Assembly: GCA_030847615.1 (NCBI GenBank)
Contig: JAUMIR010000001.1
Location: forward strand, 251,103,187 to 251,167,186
Length of the DNA: 64,000 nucleotides
From: Gambelia wislizenii
Lineage: Eukaryota; Chordata; Lepidosauria; Squamata; Crotaphytidae
Reading direction: 5' to 3'
Shown here: one piece after another, positions 40,276 through 50,922 of the stretch
Numbering within the stretch: position 1 is the first letter of the stretch
How the letters are laid out: every line of letters begins with the position of its first letter
Translations under genes and position numbers: made by a program
The notes under the pieces: model-generated
Told to the model about the DNA's origin: nothing
What the model saw: only the letters and a program-made list of their open reading frames with translations
Databases searched by the model: none

Positions 40276-40429
40276 AATGCTTTTATTAAAAAGTTATTTG
40301 CCTGCTGTAAAAAATAAAGCAAAAGTGGGGGGAAGGCCACTAGTAACCCCCAAGAAAGCACTTTCACTGCCCTCACCAAATGTGCCTGTGATGATGATGA
40401 GCTTGAATGGGTCTCAGAACTAGGATGCA

Positions 40430-40790
40430 TTCATATCAGGAGATATGGTCTTCCAGAGATTCTAGACCCAAGCCATGTAGAGCTTTAATGTTTATAGTCA
40501 GCATTTTGAATAGTGCCTAGAAATGGACCACTACTCAGTAAAGTTTTTGTAAGGGGGGGGGGGTTTAAATGTTTCTTGTAACCAGCTGCTGTCAGCAGTC
40601 TGGTTGCAGAATTTTGGAACTGATAAAGTTTCCAAACAGTTTCCAAAGACAGCCCCATGTACAGTATTTTACAATAATATCAATAGTCAAAGCATGTGTC
40701 ATCGTGACTAAATCAGACATTTCCAGAAACAGCTGACACGCTAGCTTTAACTGTGCAAATGCACTCCTGGCTGCCAAAGCTGGATGCAAA
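40430..40790 (-). mobile_element. L2-type LINE 3' fragment (antisense)
   Basis: The minus strand gives ALHGLGLESLEDHIS, matching the [12 protein letters not shown] stretch at 16774-17004. The plus strand shows the familiar AGACCCAAGCCATGTAGAGC and AAAGACAGCCCCATGTACAG phrases. Truncated on both sides; a G run at 40551-40563. Confidence 0.6.
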
Positions 40791-40796
40791 CACTGG

Positions 40797-41425
40797 GGGC
40801 GCATTTACACAATCAAATATACCCCTAAATATACCGCAAAGATTGCTCATCATTTCCATGGATCGTGCCACAGTATTGCCTCATTCAGAAGGGAGGAAGG
40901 TAAAAAACCCAAATATAGCGTGACAGGGGATGTCGCTACTTTTGCCGACTTATTTGAAAAGTAGCATGACTTAGCACATTATTGATTGTGTAAACAACCA
41001 TTTCTCTAAAGGCTGTGTGAATTACCAGCAATCTTCCCGGTACAGTTACAGCAGAGCTGCACTGTGATTGGTTGTTATGATGAAGGGGTGGGCCTACAAG
41101 AGGTGGAATGAGGGAGGGAGATTCAGTAGCGATCAGGAAATTTTGAAAAATCCATCATTTCTGCATCTTGCTTTGCTGCCAGGGGATAAGAAATCCCCAG
41201 TAAGTGTGTGTATTCCATGGGTTAATGAAAACAGCAGACATTCCTATGGCATTCCTTTGTCCTTCTCTCCAATCCTTGGCCACCCCCCCAAACACAATTG
41301 CCTATCTGAACCAGAAAGTGGGGGGGAGAACAACTGATTTCCCCATGAATCATCTAAACTACCCGCCACTGGTGCAAAAAAGCACTGAAGCGCAATTTAT
41401 CGCAATAAAACCTGCCATGTAATTG
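40797..41425 (-). mobile_element. TIR family A, copy 2 (inverted)
   Basis: Inverted match to 38270-38545: AAAAGTAGCATGACTTAGCA, TTGATTGTGTAAACAACCAT, CAGCAGAGCTGCACTGTGAT, TTGGTTGTTATGATG. Ends GGGCGCATTTACACAATC and (inverted right) GGGCTCAATTACATGG. About 630 bp without the microsatellite block found in the other two copies. Confidence 0.7.
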
Positions 41426-42179
41426 AGCCCTGGGGAGAAAAACCCTCTTCTCATGTTCCTACCAGATGCACTTCAGAAACTGAGGGTCCATCTATATGAT
41501 TAAAAAAAAATCCATTTGGGATACGAATAGGCAGCCATTCGTATGCATATGATCCACTTACACGATTTTTTACCCCCCTAAACTCCGTATGAGCTCCCAC
41601 CTGGCTGGAGCGAGCAAGCCAAGCAGCAGTTTTAAATCTCCTGCCGCTTTTTTTTTAATTTAAAAAGGTGCCTGCTTTGAGGACATTCAGTTTTACCTAT
41701 TTACAAAGTAAAATAAAAATAAATATATATAAAATTCACGGACTTACCGGACTCTCGCTTAGCCAGGAATCCAACATGGCAGCCACTCCCAATTCCCCTC
41801 CTTGCTAGCCCCACCCCCTCTACTCAGCCAGCCAATCGGATTACACTGCCTGTTCGTATGTGTGCAAATGGGGCATACAGACTATCAGCCATTCGAACGG
41901 CTGTACGTATTTTATGCTGAGATCTGCTAATCCTCCCGAACGCCGAATCCGCGTAGTTTACGGGGGATTCACTAGCCCCCCTTCTGAACGACATGTATGA
42001 GAGAGGGGAGATTGAATTTTTTAAAAAAACTGTTGGGAGAGGCTGCTTGTTGCTGAGGCGCGCGCTGCCTAACAGCGCGCAAATTTCAATGACCAAACAA
42101 AAATACAGCATACCTAAAAGTACAGCTTAGCACTCTCAGCACTACCTAAGAGTTCTTAGATTACCTAAAAGCTCTCACC

Positions 42180-43157
42180 ATGGACACTGAGGGGACTGCG
42201 GCAGTCACCTGCAACACTTGTGCGAAGTTTGTCTTCTTGTCTACAGACGTGGGGAACTTCACATGCACCAAGTGCAAGTTGGTAGCCCTCTTGGAGGAGA
42301 AAGTCCAGCAGCTGGAGACACAGGTAGCTACACTTCAACAGATTCGTGAGCAAGAGGTTTTCCTGGACAGAACAGAACAAACAGTCTTGGATGGGGACCG
42401 CACAGAGGAAGTGGCTGCGGAGGAGAGGGTCACTTCACAGATACAGGAAGTAGACAGCTAGAGGAATGTCACACACAGAACAAGAAAATCCAGGGATTCT
42501 TTGAGCAGCTTGCAGCTACAGAATCAATTCAAAGCCCTTTCCCTTATCAAGGACAACGAGGAAGAACAGCATGGACAGACTTCAGGGGTAGAGCAGGGGA
42601 CCTTGAGTGTACCACTGCAAGGAACAGCAGCTGCGAAGCCTCGGCAGAGGTGTGTGGTGGTGGTGGAGGGACTCCTTCCTGCGGGGTACAGAAGCAGTGG
42701 TTTGTGGGCCTGACAAGATGTCTCAGGAGGTGTGTTGTCTCCCTGGGGCAAAGATCCGTGATGTGACCGAGAGGCTGACAAGACTCGTCAAGCCTACGGA
42801 TCATTATCCCTTCCTTTTGGGCCATGTGGGAACCAATGATACTGCAAGGCACAGCTTTCCCAAGATCAGAAGAGATTATGAGGCCCTGGGGAGGAAGCTG
42901 AAAGAAATGGATGCACAGGTTGTCATCTCGTCTCTTCTGCCAGTTGAAGGGCATGGTCCAGGAAGGGAGAGGAAAATAGCCGACGTAAACAACTGGCTCC
43001 ATAGATGGCGTCGCCGAGAACAATTTGGATTCTTGGATCATGGGCTGCGCTTCCATGAGGGGGGACTTCTGGCAAGAGATGGGGTGCATCTTATGACAGT
43101 TGGAAGAAACATTTTTGCCAACAGTCTCAAGAATTTGATCAGGAGGGCTTTAAACTG
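42180..43157 (+). pseudogene. CR1 ORF1 (zinc finger, coiled coil, SGNH esterase), broken
   Basis: Starts MDTEGTAAVTCNTCAKFVFL, with a Cys-pair motif (CNTC...CTKC) and a heptad-like stretch (LLEEKVQQLETQVATLQQI). After a stop at 42459 and a frameshift in a GGT run near 42655-42675, the esterase domain reads RDSFLRGTEAVVCGPD, LGHVGTNDTARHSFPKI and ARDGVHLMTVGRNIFANSL. SGNH block I (normally GDS) is changed to RDS; block III GTND and block V DGVH are kept. CR1 ORF1 proteins with this esterase domain are known; this copy is inactive as written. Confidence 0.85.
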
Positions 43158-43307
43158 AGTCAAATGGGGGAGGGAGACAGTATTCTGGAAGGCAAAAGGG
43201 CTGGAGAAAATAGTCAAACTGTCATAGAGGGAACAAGGCAAACAGCGCAAGGACCCAACAGTGGGAGGCAAAAAAACTTGCACAGGCAGCAAGTAAAGGG
43301 AACACAT

Positions 43308-45896
43308 GGTCTCAGATGTCTCTACACTAATGCACAGAGAATGGGAAATAAATAAGATGAACTTGAACTCCTCGCACTACAAAACAAATATGATATAATA
43401 GGCATTACTGAAACCTGGTGGGATGAGTCACATGATTGGAATGTAGGAATAGAGGGGTATAACCTTTACAGGAGAAACAGGCCAAACAGGAAAGGAGGAG
43501 GAATAGCATTATATGTCAGGGATATTTACACCAGTGAAGAGATCCATGACCTCAATACTGGAAGCCAGGTGGAGAGCATCTGGATAAAAAGTAAAGGGGA
43601 GGGAAACAACAGGGATGTTATTGTGGGACTCTACTACAGACCCCCAAGTCAGATGGAGGAATTGGATGATGCCTTTCTAGAACAGATGAACACACATACA
43701 GAAAGGAGAGATGTAGTAGTGATGGGTGACTTCAACTATCCTGATATTTGCTGGCAATCTAACTCAACCAAAACTTCAAGGTCTAGCAAATTCTTTACTT
43801 GCCTGGAAAACAATTTCATGGTCCAAAAGGTGGAAGAGGCAACAAGGGGGTCAGCTATTTTAGATCTGATCCTAACCAACAGAGATGACCTGGTTAATGG
43901 GGTGCAAGTGGTGGGATCCTTAGGTGAGAGTGATCATGTTCTCCTGGAGTTTGTTATACAATGGAAAGGAGAAGCCAGGCATAGTCAGACACGCATTCTT
44001 GACTTTAGGAGAGCTGATTTCAATAAACTCAGGGAAATACTGGGGGTGATCCCATGGTCAGGATTACTAAAAGAGAAGAGACCTCAAGACGGATGGGACT
44101 TTCTCAAAAGAGAGATACTGAAGGCACAATTTCAAACAGTACCATTGAGGAAGATAAATGGGAGGTGTCTCAAGAAACCAGGATGGATGACTAAAGAACT
44201 TTCAACGGAGCTAAGTTTTAAACGGAACATGTATAGGAAATGGAAAAAGGGGGAAATCACCAAAGAAGAATTCGAAGAGATAGCAAACACATGTAGAAGT
44301 AAAGTCAGAAAAGCTAAAGCGCAGAATGAGCTCAGGCTTGCTAGGGAGGTTAAGAACAATAAAAAGGGGGGGGGTTTGTATGTCCGCAGCAAAAGGAGGA
44401 AGAAGGAAATGATAGGGCCACTATGTGGAGAAGATGGCAAAATGCTAACAGGGGACAGAGAAAAGGCAGAATTACTCAACACCTTCTTTGCCTCAGTGTT
44501 TTCAGAAAAGGAAAAGGGGGACCAACCTGAGGAGAATGGAACAGAGGACACAAGAGGGGAAATTCAGCTCGGAATAAGTAAAGAGGTAGTACAGGAATAC
44601 CTTCTTAATCTAAATGAATTTAAATCTCCTGGACCAGATGAACTACATCCAAGAGTATTAAAAGAGCTGGCAAATGTGATCTCAGAGCCATTGGCAATAA
44701 TCTTTGCGAATTCTTGGAGAACAGGAGAAGTCCCAGCAGACTGGAGGAGGGCAAATGTTGTTCCCATCTTCAAAAAGGGGGGAAAACAGGATCCCAACAA
44801 TTATCGTCCAGTTAGTCTGACATCAATACCAGGGAAGATTCTAGAGCAGATCATTAAACAGAGAGTCTGTGAACATTTAGAAGGCAATGCCTTAACCACA
44901 AAAAGTCAACATGGGTTTCAGAGAAACAAGTCATGCCAGACTAATCTGATCTCTTTTTTTGATAAAGTTACCAGCTTGGTAGATGAAGGGAACGCTGTGG
45001 ACATCACATACCTTGATTTCAGTAAGGCCTTTGACAAGGGTCCCCATGACATTCTTGCAAACAAGCTTGTAAAATGTGGGCTAGACAAGTTAACTGTTTA
45101 ATGGATTTGTAATTGGTTGACCGGCTGAACCCAAAGGGTGCTCAGCAGTGGCTCCTCTTCATCTTGGAAAGATATGACCAGTGGGGTGCCACAAGGTTTT
45201 GTCCTGGGCCCAGTGCTATTCAACATCTTTATCAATGACATGGATGAGAGAATTAGGGGCATACTTATCAAATTTGCAGATGACACCAAATTAGGAGGAG
45301 TAGCTAATACCCTAGAGGACAGGATCAAAATTCAGAATGACCTGGATAGACTGGAGAGCTGGGCCAAAGCTAACAAAATGAAATTCAATACGGAGAAATG
45401 TAAAGTACTGCACATAGGGCGGAAAAATGAGACCTGACTGAACAAGACTACGTGCGAAAGGGATCTAGGAATCCTAGTAGACCACAAGTTGAACATGAGT
45501 CAACAGTGTGATGCAGCAACTAAAAAGGCCAATGTGATTTTGTGCTATATCAATAGAAGTATAGTGTCTAGATCAAGGGAAGTAATAGTGCCGCTCCATT
45601 CTGCCTTGGTCAGGCCTCACCTAGAATACTGTGTCCAGTTCTGGGCACCACAATTCAAAAAGGATATTGACAAATTGGAGCATGTCCAGAGAAGGGCAAC
45701 TAAAATGGTGAAAGGTCTGGAAATCATGCCTTATGAGGGGAGACTTAGGGAGCTGGGTATGTTTAGCCTGGAAAAAAGACGGTTAGGAGGTGATATGATA
45801 GCCCTGTTTAAGTATTTGAAGGGGTGTCAGGCTGAGGATGGAGCAGGCTTGTTTTCTGCTGTTCCAGAGACTGGCCATCTGTCGGGGATGCTTTGA
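43308..45896 (+). pseudogene. CR1 ORF2 (endonuclease and reverse transcriptase), four stops
   Basis: One frame runs from 43308 to 45896 broken only by TAA 43353, TAA 45099, TGA 45126 and TGA 45435. Endonuclease motifs: ITETWWDE, GLYYRPPSQ, VVMGDFNYPDICW, SDHVLLE. RT motifs: NYRPVSLTSIPGKILEQII, QHGFQRNKSCQTNL, YLDFSKAFDKGPHDIL, SGVPQGFVLGPVLFNIFIND and the catalytic FADD (about 45280). The C-terminus is [21 protein letters not shown] small deletion follows IGRKNE compared with the copy at 30815. With so few lesions this looks like a relatively young insertion. Confidence 0.9.
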
Positions 45897-46054
45897 TCAA
45901 GATTTCCTGCGTGGCAGGGGGTTGGACTGGATGGCCCTCGTGGTCTCTTCCAACTCTACAATTCTATGATTCTATGAATCCAAACAGCTGTGTGTACAGA
46001 AGAGCGATCTTCTGAATGGCGTATGTATTTTTTTTTTACCGTGTAGACGGGACC

Positions 46055-46975
46055 TGAGAGGACTGAAAGAAGGGCCTATTTTGAAGAACTCAGTACTCTA
46101 AGAAGCTCATATAGAGAAGGTGGCCTTTCTGACACTCTGGTCTTTATTGATCATGAACCTCCCTTTTAATACCCTGGAAACAAATTATCTGACAGTGAAT
46201 ATATTACACCATGGGGAAAATATGCTTCCCTATAACCACTTTAGTCAAAGTATGGCTGCAGCATGCAGGTTTTCTAATATTTTTCAGAGGTAGTGCATTT
46301 GTAGTAGTTCAAACAAGATGTAACTATTGGTTACCCTAATCAGATTATACACAGCTAAGAATAGGTGTCGCCTCATCTGAAGAAACCACGCTCCAGGCTA
46401 CCACAGATCTTGACCTCAAGGGCCATGGCTAGAACTCTGTGTAGTCAAGGGAGTATGCTTCCACCAAGTATGTTCACTGGCCTAACCTCCTACTCAGCAG
46501 AACCACCTCTGTCTTAACTGTATTACACTTCAAATCAGTGAGCATGATATATTGACTGATTGAGGAGAGGGGAACAGAATGGAATATCTTGGGAAAGGGC
46601 ATGGTTCATTGGCTGGCACCATGAACAGGAACACTCTGCAATCCAACAATTTGTTTTAAGTCTTACTTGTAGGTTCAGTAGACTTATCCTCCATGATTTA
46701 TCTAATCCTTGTCTAAACTTCATACACCAACATGTCAGGCCACGCACCTCAATTCAAATCCCATTTCTCTAGAAGGCACATTCATTTTTAAATATTTAAT
46801 TTATGTTGAAGAAAGGTCAACAGAAGCAGCTAAGCTTCCTGGTAATTTGCTTTCTTTTTAAAAGGTTGAAGAAATCAAAGCCAGAAATTTCTAGGGGCTA
46901 GGCAGTTTCATCCACTGCAGTAAAATCAATCTTATGACACGTTACAGACTAACCAATTGGTCTGAATGTGGGGTT
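46055..46975. other. unassigned sequence between repeats
   Basis: No exon, RNA gene or named element recognised. Confidence 0.4.
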
Positions 46976-47202
46976 TTGTTGTTGTTTTTGTTGTTGTGTG
47001 CCTTCAAATCATTTCCAACTTATGGCAACGCTAAAGTAACCCTATCACAGGGTTTTGTTGGCAAGATTTGTTTCGAGGGGGTTTGCCTTTGCCTTTCTTT
47101 GAGGCTGAGAGAGTGTGACTTTCCCACGGTTGCTCAGTGGATTTCCATGGCTGAGCAGAGATTTGAATCTGCCAGAGTCATACCACTACACCATGCTGGC
47201 TC
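46976..47202 (-). mobile_element. tRNA-derived SINE (antisense)
   Basis: Inverted tail TTGTTGTTGTGTGCCTTCAA, then CTATCACAGGGTTTTGTTGG, and head inverted (GATTTGAATCTGCCAGAGTC, CCACTACACCATGCTGGCTC). It lies directly beside family A copy 3, which begins about 30 bp later. Confidence 0.88.
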
Positions 47203-47232
47203 ATGCATGTGGTATCAGTGGCATAGGTTTTC

Positions 47233-47666
47233 ATGGGGGCCGGTTACACAGGAGGATAAAGTGCGGGAAATTCTGGTTCACATGAATTTTTTTGCTAAAT
47301 TGGAAGATGCGGTGAGTTTTGGGTGTCATAGTTTACACGGCATGGCCTCAAGAATATTAAAGCCAAGCAGGAGGCGGAGAGGAAGCAAGGAGGGGGCAAG
47401 GCGGAAAAAGACGTAAATAATGACAGAGGGAGGAAAGCACAAACACACACAAAAGAACGATTTGCTGAGACTCCTTTTTCTCTGGAATGCAGCTGAAGCC
47501 TGCCTCTCTCCCTCTCGTGTGTGCACACACAGAAAAGCAGCAGCTGGGGGGAAGGAAAGCAGCCGAAAGGAGATCCTTGCCAGAGTGTGCACGCACGCAC
47601 GCACGCACGCACACACAAAAGGACGATTGATCGATCAGCCGGTTGATCTCTCGCTCATACACACAC

Positions 47667-47705
<39 letters not shown>

Positions 47706-48413
47706 AACAGTAGTTAGAAAGCAAGCCAGCTAGCTTGATGTTTTTATTTTAGACTAATCTTTTAAAAGTCAACCCCCCTCCCTCCTTGGTCAACTGAAGC
47801 AATCAGGATTAAGTTCTGCTGCCTCGAAAGCCTTGAATAAAGACAAAGGACTGAAGGGAAGCACAAACAAAAGCACTACAGTGCGATCGGCCAGTGTTGC
47901 CACATGCACGAACGCGCGCACACACACACACACACACCACCCAAGCAGGGGCTAGCCCCATTACCAATAGTCTTCCCTGCCCCTAAAGCCTTCCTTTGAA
48001 ACAGATGGAAGGGCTCAGAGCAGATTTCAGAAAGTGGGCTGCTAGCAGAAGAAGGGGCAAATGGCAGGCTTGGTGGATTTCTCTCTCCAACCCCTCCGTC
48101 TATTCGGAGAAGGCACAATGGTCACTCCAACCAATCAGGATTCAGCTCTGCTCACGCTAATTCGAAAAGATCTCTGTAAATTCACACAGACATTTGTGAA
48201 TGGTAAGTTCACACGGCCAATTGTGCGCATTTTCGCAAACTTTATCAAAAAAAATCAGGAAAACTAGCGAAAGCTGATACTGCGCGACTTATGGGTTTTT
48301 CGCACCCCCTCCTTCTGAAAAGGGCGCTGTGGCTTCGAAATGCATGGGAACTATCAGGCTTCTTGTCACATTCTTTGAGGATTTATTTTGCCGTGTAAAT
48401 GGCCCCATGGAGT
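47233..48413 (+). mobile_element. TIR family A, copy 3 (longest, about 1.18 kb)
   Basis: The left end GGGGGCCGGTTACACAGG and inverted right end GGGGCCATTTACACGGC define the family. The interior has (GCAC)n at 47587-47613, (AG)n at 47665-47700 and (CA)n at 47911-47937, and matches 37905-38550 over CTCCTTGGTCAACTG...AAAGCTGATACTGCGCGACT. No transposase frame. The Cys/Ser-rich minus-strand frames are translations of the microsatellites. Confidence 0.75.
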
Positions 48414-48734
48414 ACAGCTCATTTCTGGAATAGTATAATTGACTTATGTTGGAATGGAACAATTAGCCAGACGTAACCACCTGTGTTCATCTTCAGTAAG
48501 AAGAATAAACAAAACAAGAGACATCGTCTATCTTCATGGACAGCAAACAAGAATACAAGGGTCAATTGATTTGTATTGTATAAATATATAAAATTCTCTA
48601 AATCCAAGAAAATAAATAAAATAAAATAAACAATTATAAATAAGAACAAAATAGGGGATACTGAGATTTTTACTTTTAAACTGTTCAAGTCACTCTGTGC
48701 TGCACTGCATAAATGGTGGATTATACTATTATAA

Positions 48735-49073
48735 CTAAGGACTTTTTTGGGTGGCGATCTGTAATGGAAGCAGCCTCGTCCCCGTTGCGAGGCTGCTGCA
48801 CGGCAGGGGGACAGTTTCAGATGACGCTGTCCCCCTACCAATACTGTTGCAGAATTGCTGGGAGGCTGCAGCACTATATTTAGCGATTTTCTAATCACGG
48901 TCAACTTCCATGATTAGAAAATCGCTAAATATAGCACTGCAGCCTCCCAGCTCTTCTGCAACAGTATCGGTAGGGGGAGAGCATCATCCGAAACTGACCT
49001 CCTGCCGCGCAGCAGCCTCACAACAGGGACGAGACTGCTTCCGTTACAGATCGCGATCTGAAAAAGTCCTAAG
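48735..49073. mobile_element. palindromic fold-back element (about 339 bp)
   Basis: Nearly the whole element is one inverted repeat. The left end CTAAGGACTTTTTTGGGTGG pairs with the right end inverted, CTTAGGACTTTTTCAGATCG. The inner stem is a perfect 23-bp match (48875-48897 with 48911-48933) around a 13-base loop, and CTGGGAGGCTGCAG is on both arms. No coding sequence. The ends match those at 7941 and 50388. Confidence 0.85.
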
Positions 49074-49363
49074 TGTATCATATTAAGACACAGATCTATT
49101 TCCTTCATAAGTACTTCTTTGTGTTAGAAGTGCAACAACGCTCAGCACTGAAGAGCCAAGAATGCCTCTGAGTGGGCAGTAGTATTAGGGTTAGATAGTT
49201 TGAGCGACCCACAGTCCTCCCTGCTTGTCTACCTATCCAGTTCCCTCTGCAATGTAAACTGATACTCTTAAGGATGTTTCTGCCTCATCTCCTCCCCAGA
49301 ACTTTCTCACCCGTCCTTAGAGATGTAGTTAGTTTAGGATAGCACCCTGAGTAACTTTCCCAT

Positions 49364-50363
49364 CTTAGGAGATTATAAGACAGGAACAAAAAAAGTGTTC
49401 CCATCCCAAAATGTCCTTTCCCACCCCTGTCTCGGCACAAGAACAAAAAGTTTCACACTTACCTTAATCGCGCTTGTGCTGGGCAGCCCAGGAAGCGAAA
49501 GGAGCTCTAGAGCTCCTTTCACTTCCTGGTTTGTAATCCCAGCTGCTCTCGTGAGAAGAGGAGAGCCAGGAACTTAAAGGTACAGGCTGGGAGCGATCGG
49601 GGGCAATGGGGAGACAATCGGGGGGCTGATCAACAGATGATTGGGGGGCAATTGTGCAGCAATGGGCAGGGGCGATCGGGCAGCAATGAGAGGGGGTGAT
49701 CGGGCAGGATAGGAGGGGGCGATCGGGGGGGGGCGATCGGGCAGAGATGGGGTGATCAGGCAGTGATGGGAGGGGGTGATTGGGCAGAGATGGGAGGGGG
49801 AGATTGGGGGGCGATCGGGCAGTGATGAGAGGGGGTGATAGGGCAGAGATGGGAGGGGGTGATTGGGCAGGATAGGGGGCGATCGAGGGGCGATCGGGCA
49901 GAGATGGGAGGGGTGATTGGGCAGAGATGGAGGGGGCGATTGGGGGGGAGATTGGGCAATGATGGGAGGGAGTGATCAGGGGGCTATTGGGCAGAGATGG
50001 GGGGTGATCAGGCAGTGATGGGAGGGGGTAATCAGGCAGAGATGGGGGAGTGATCCCAGCAGCAGCAGAGGCCTGTTAAGCATAAAGGAGGCATCCGGAA
50101 GTGTTTTTGACACACGGACCTCCCACTACTGCTTGCATTGCGCCAGCATAACGCGCACCTTTTTACACGACCGTCATTCTGTTACAGAAACAGAACGGCC
50201 AATCTATTAATGGCTTAAGCTGTCAATTAAAAAAATGGGGACAGAATGAGGGCAGCACAGGAGCAGAACGGGACAGGGATGATGTCGTCTGAAAGGGAAA
50301 TCCTTTCACGATACTATGGTGTCCTTGTCCCGGTTTATTAGGGTCACCTGATAATCTCCCTAG
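49364..50363. mobile_element. TIR element carrying a G-rich minisatellite
   Basis: The left end CTTAGGAGATTATAAGACAG and inverted right end CTAGGGAGATTATCAGGTGA form the TIR. 49400-49560 and 50060-50330 flank a tandem-repeat core. Internal phrases (CACTTACCTTAATCGCG; GTCGTCTGAAAGGGAAATCC) resemble 62880-62900 and 63330-63355 in the GGAGATTTTCACAC family, so it may be a diverged relative. Confidence 0.6.
49590..50055. repeat. G-rich minisatellite with GATCGGGCAG-type unit
   Basis: About 465 bp built from variants of GGGGGCGATCGGGCAGAGAT and GGGAGGGGGTGATTGGGCAG; the unit length varies (roughly 15-40 bp), so it is a degenerate array with higher-order structure. The strand is very G-rich with many runs of 3-7 G. 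The minus-strand frame of Pro/Ile/Cys repeats here is not a gene. Confidence 0.8.
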
Positions 50364-50387
50364 AATGGAGTTTCTACAATGAAAGCC

Positions 50388-50922
50388 TTAGGACTTTATC
50401 AGACCACCCCCCATTAAGGTTTTTTTACCGACATATATTAAAACATTTTTATGCCAGCAAAAGAAACACACACACCAGACTTACCTCCCACAGCATCCAT
50501 GATGCTTCCCCGGCAGTAATGGAGCAAAAACAGAACTCCATTTACTTCTGGGGCTGAAATCTCACCAATTCTTGCAAATGTGGGGAATTCAAAAATAAAA
50601 GCCAAATAAACACATAAAAAGTTCACACAAGCACAAAAACACAATTTAAAAGTCCCAAGTACACTGGGGGGGTGTCTTTTAAAAGACCCCCCCCCCACCT
50701 GGCTGTCATGATCTCGCCTGGAGGTGTTTGCCCATTGACGCTGTATTCGCGTGAGTACAATGGTGCAAGGATTCAAATGCTGGCAATGCCAGCAATAAAT
50801 TGCCACGGGAGCTTCGTTAATAAAAAAGAACAGCTTTTGAACTTTACGTGATCGCAAAAGGACAAAGTCACCTTTCACAATCATTATGATGCCATATTTG
50901 CCTCATCTGATAAAGTCGTTAA
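50388..50922. mobile_element. TIR element, TTAGGACTTTATCAGA end
   Basis: The left end TTAGGACTTTATCAGACCAC and inverted right end TTAACGACTTTATCAGATGA form the TIR, starting only about 25 bp after the preceding element. The interior is non-coding with a C run at 50688-50697. The end resembles those of both palindromes. Confidence 0.6.

Larger units (their letters stand above)
42050..45975 (+). mobile_element. nearly full-length CR1 LINE
   Basis: A GC-rich 5' UTR (from about 42050), ORF1 (42180-43157), ORF2 (about 43300-45896) and the CR1 3' tip (CTCTTCCAACTCTACAATTC, ATGATTCTATGAATC) are all in order. CR1 copies are usually strongly 5'-truncated, so a copy keeping ORF1 and its 5' UTR is the exception. 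Both ORFs are broken. The 5' limit is estimated from where the host TIR element stops matching. Confidence 0.85.
41484..46054. mobile_element. TIR element split by a CR1 insertion
   Basis: The left end GGGTCCATCTATATGATTAA (41484) and inverted right end GGTCCCGTCTACACGGTAAA (46054), each followed by an A run and ATAC/TCCAT, form a TIR of about 35 bp. The interior outside the CR1 matches 11309-11904 inverted (CATGGCAGCC, TTAGCCAGGAATCCAACATG). TGAG lies next to both ends but is too short to call a target duplication. Confidence 0.65.

Noticed and set aside
47295..47713. Several 96-107 codon frames rich in Cys, Ala, Arg and Glu
   Set aside because: Translations of (GCAC)n, (CA)n and (AG)n runs in a TIR element.
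49756..49959. Repeated Pro/Ile/Cys peptide on the minus strand; also considered as a CRISPR-like array
   Set aside because: It is a degenerate minisatellite with variable unit and no constant spacer/repeat pattern, in a vertebrate genome.
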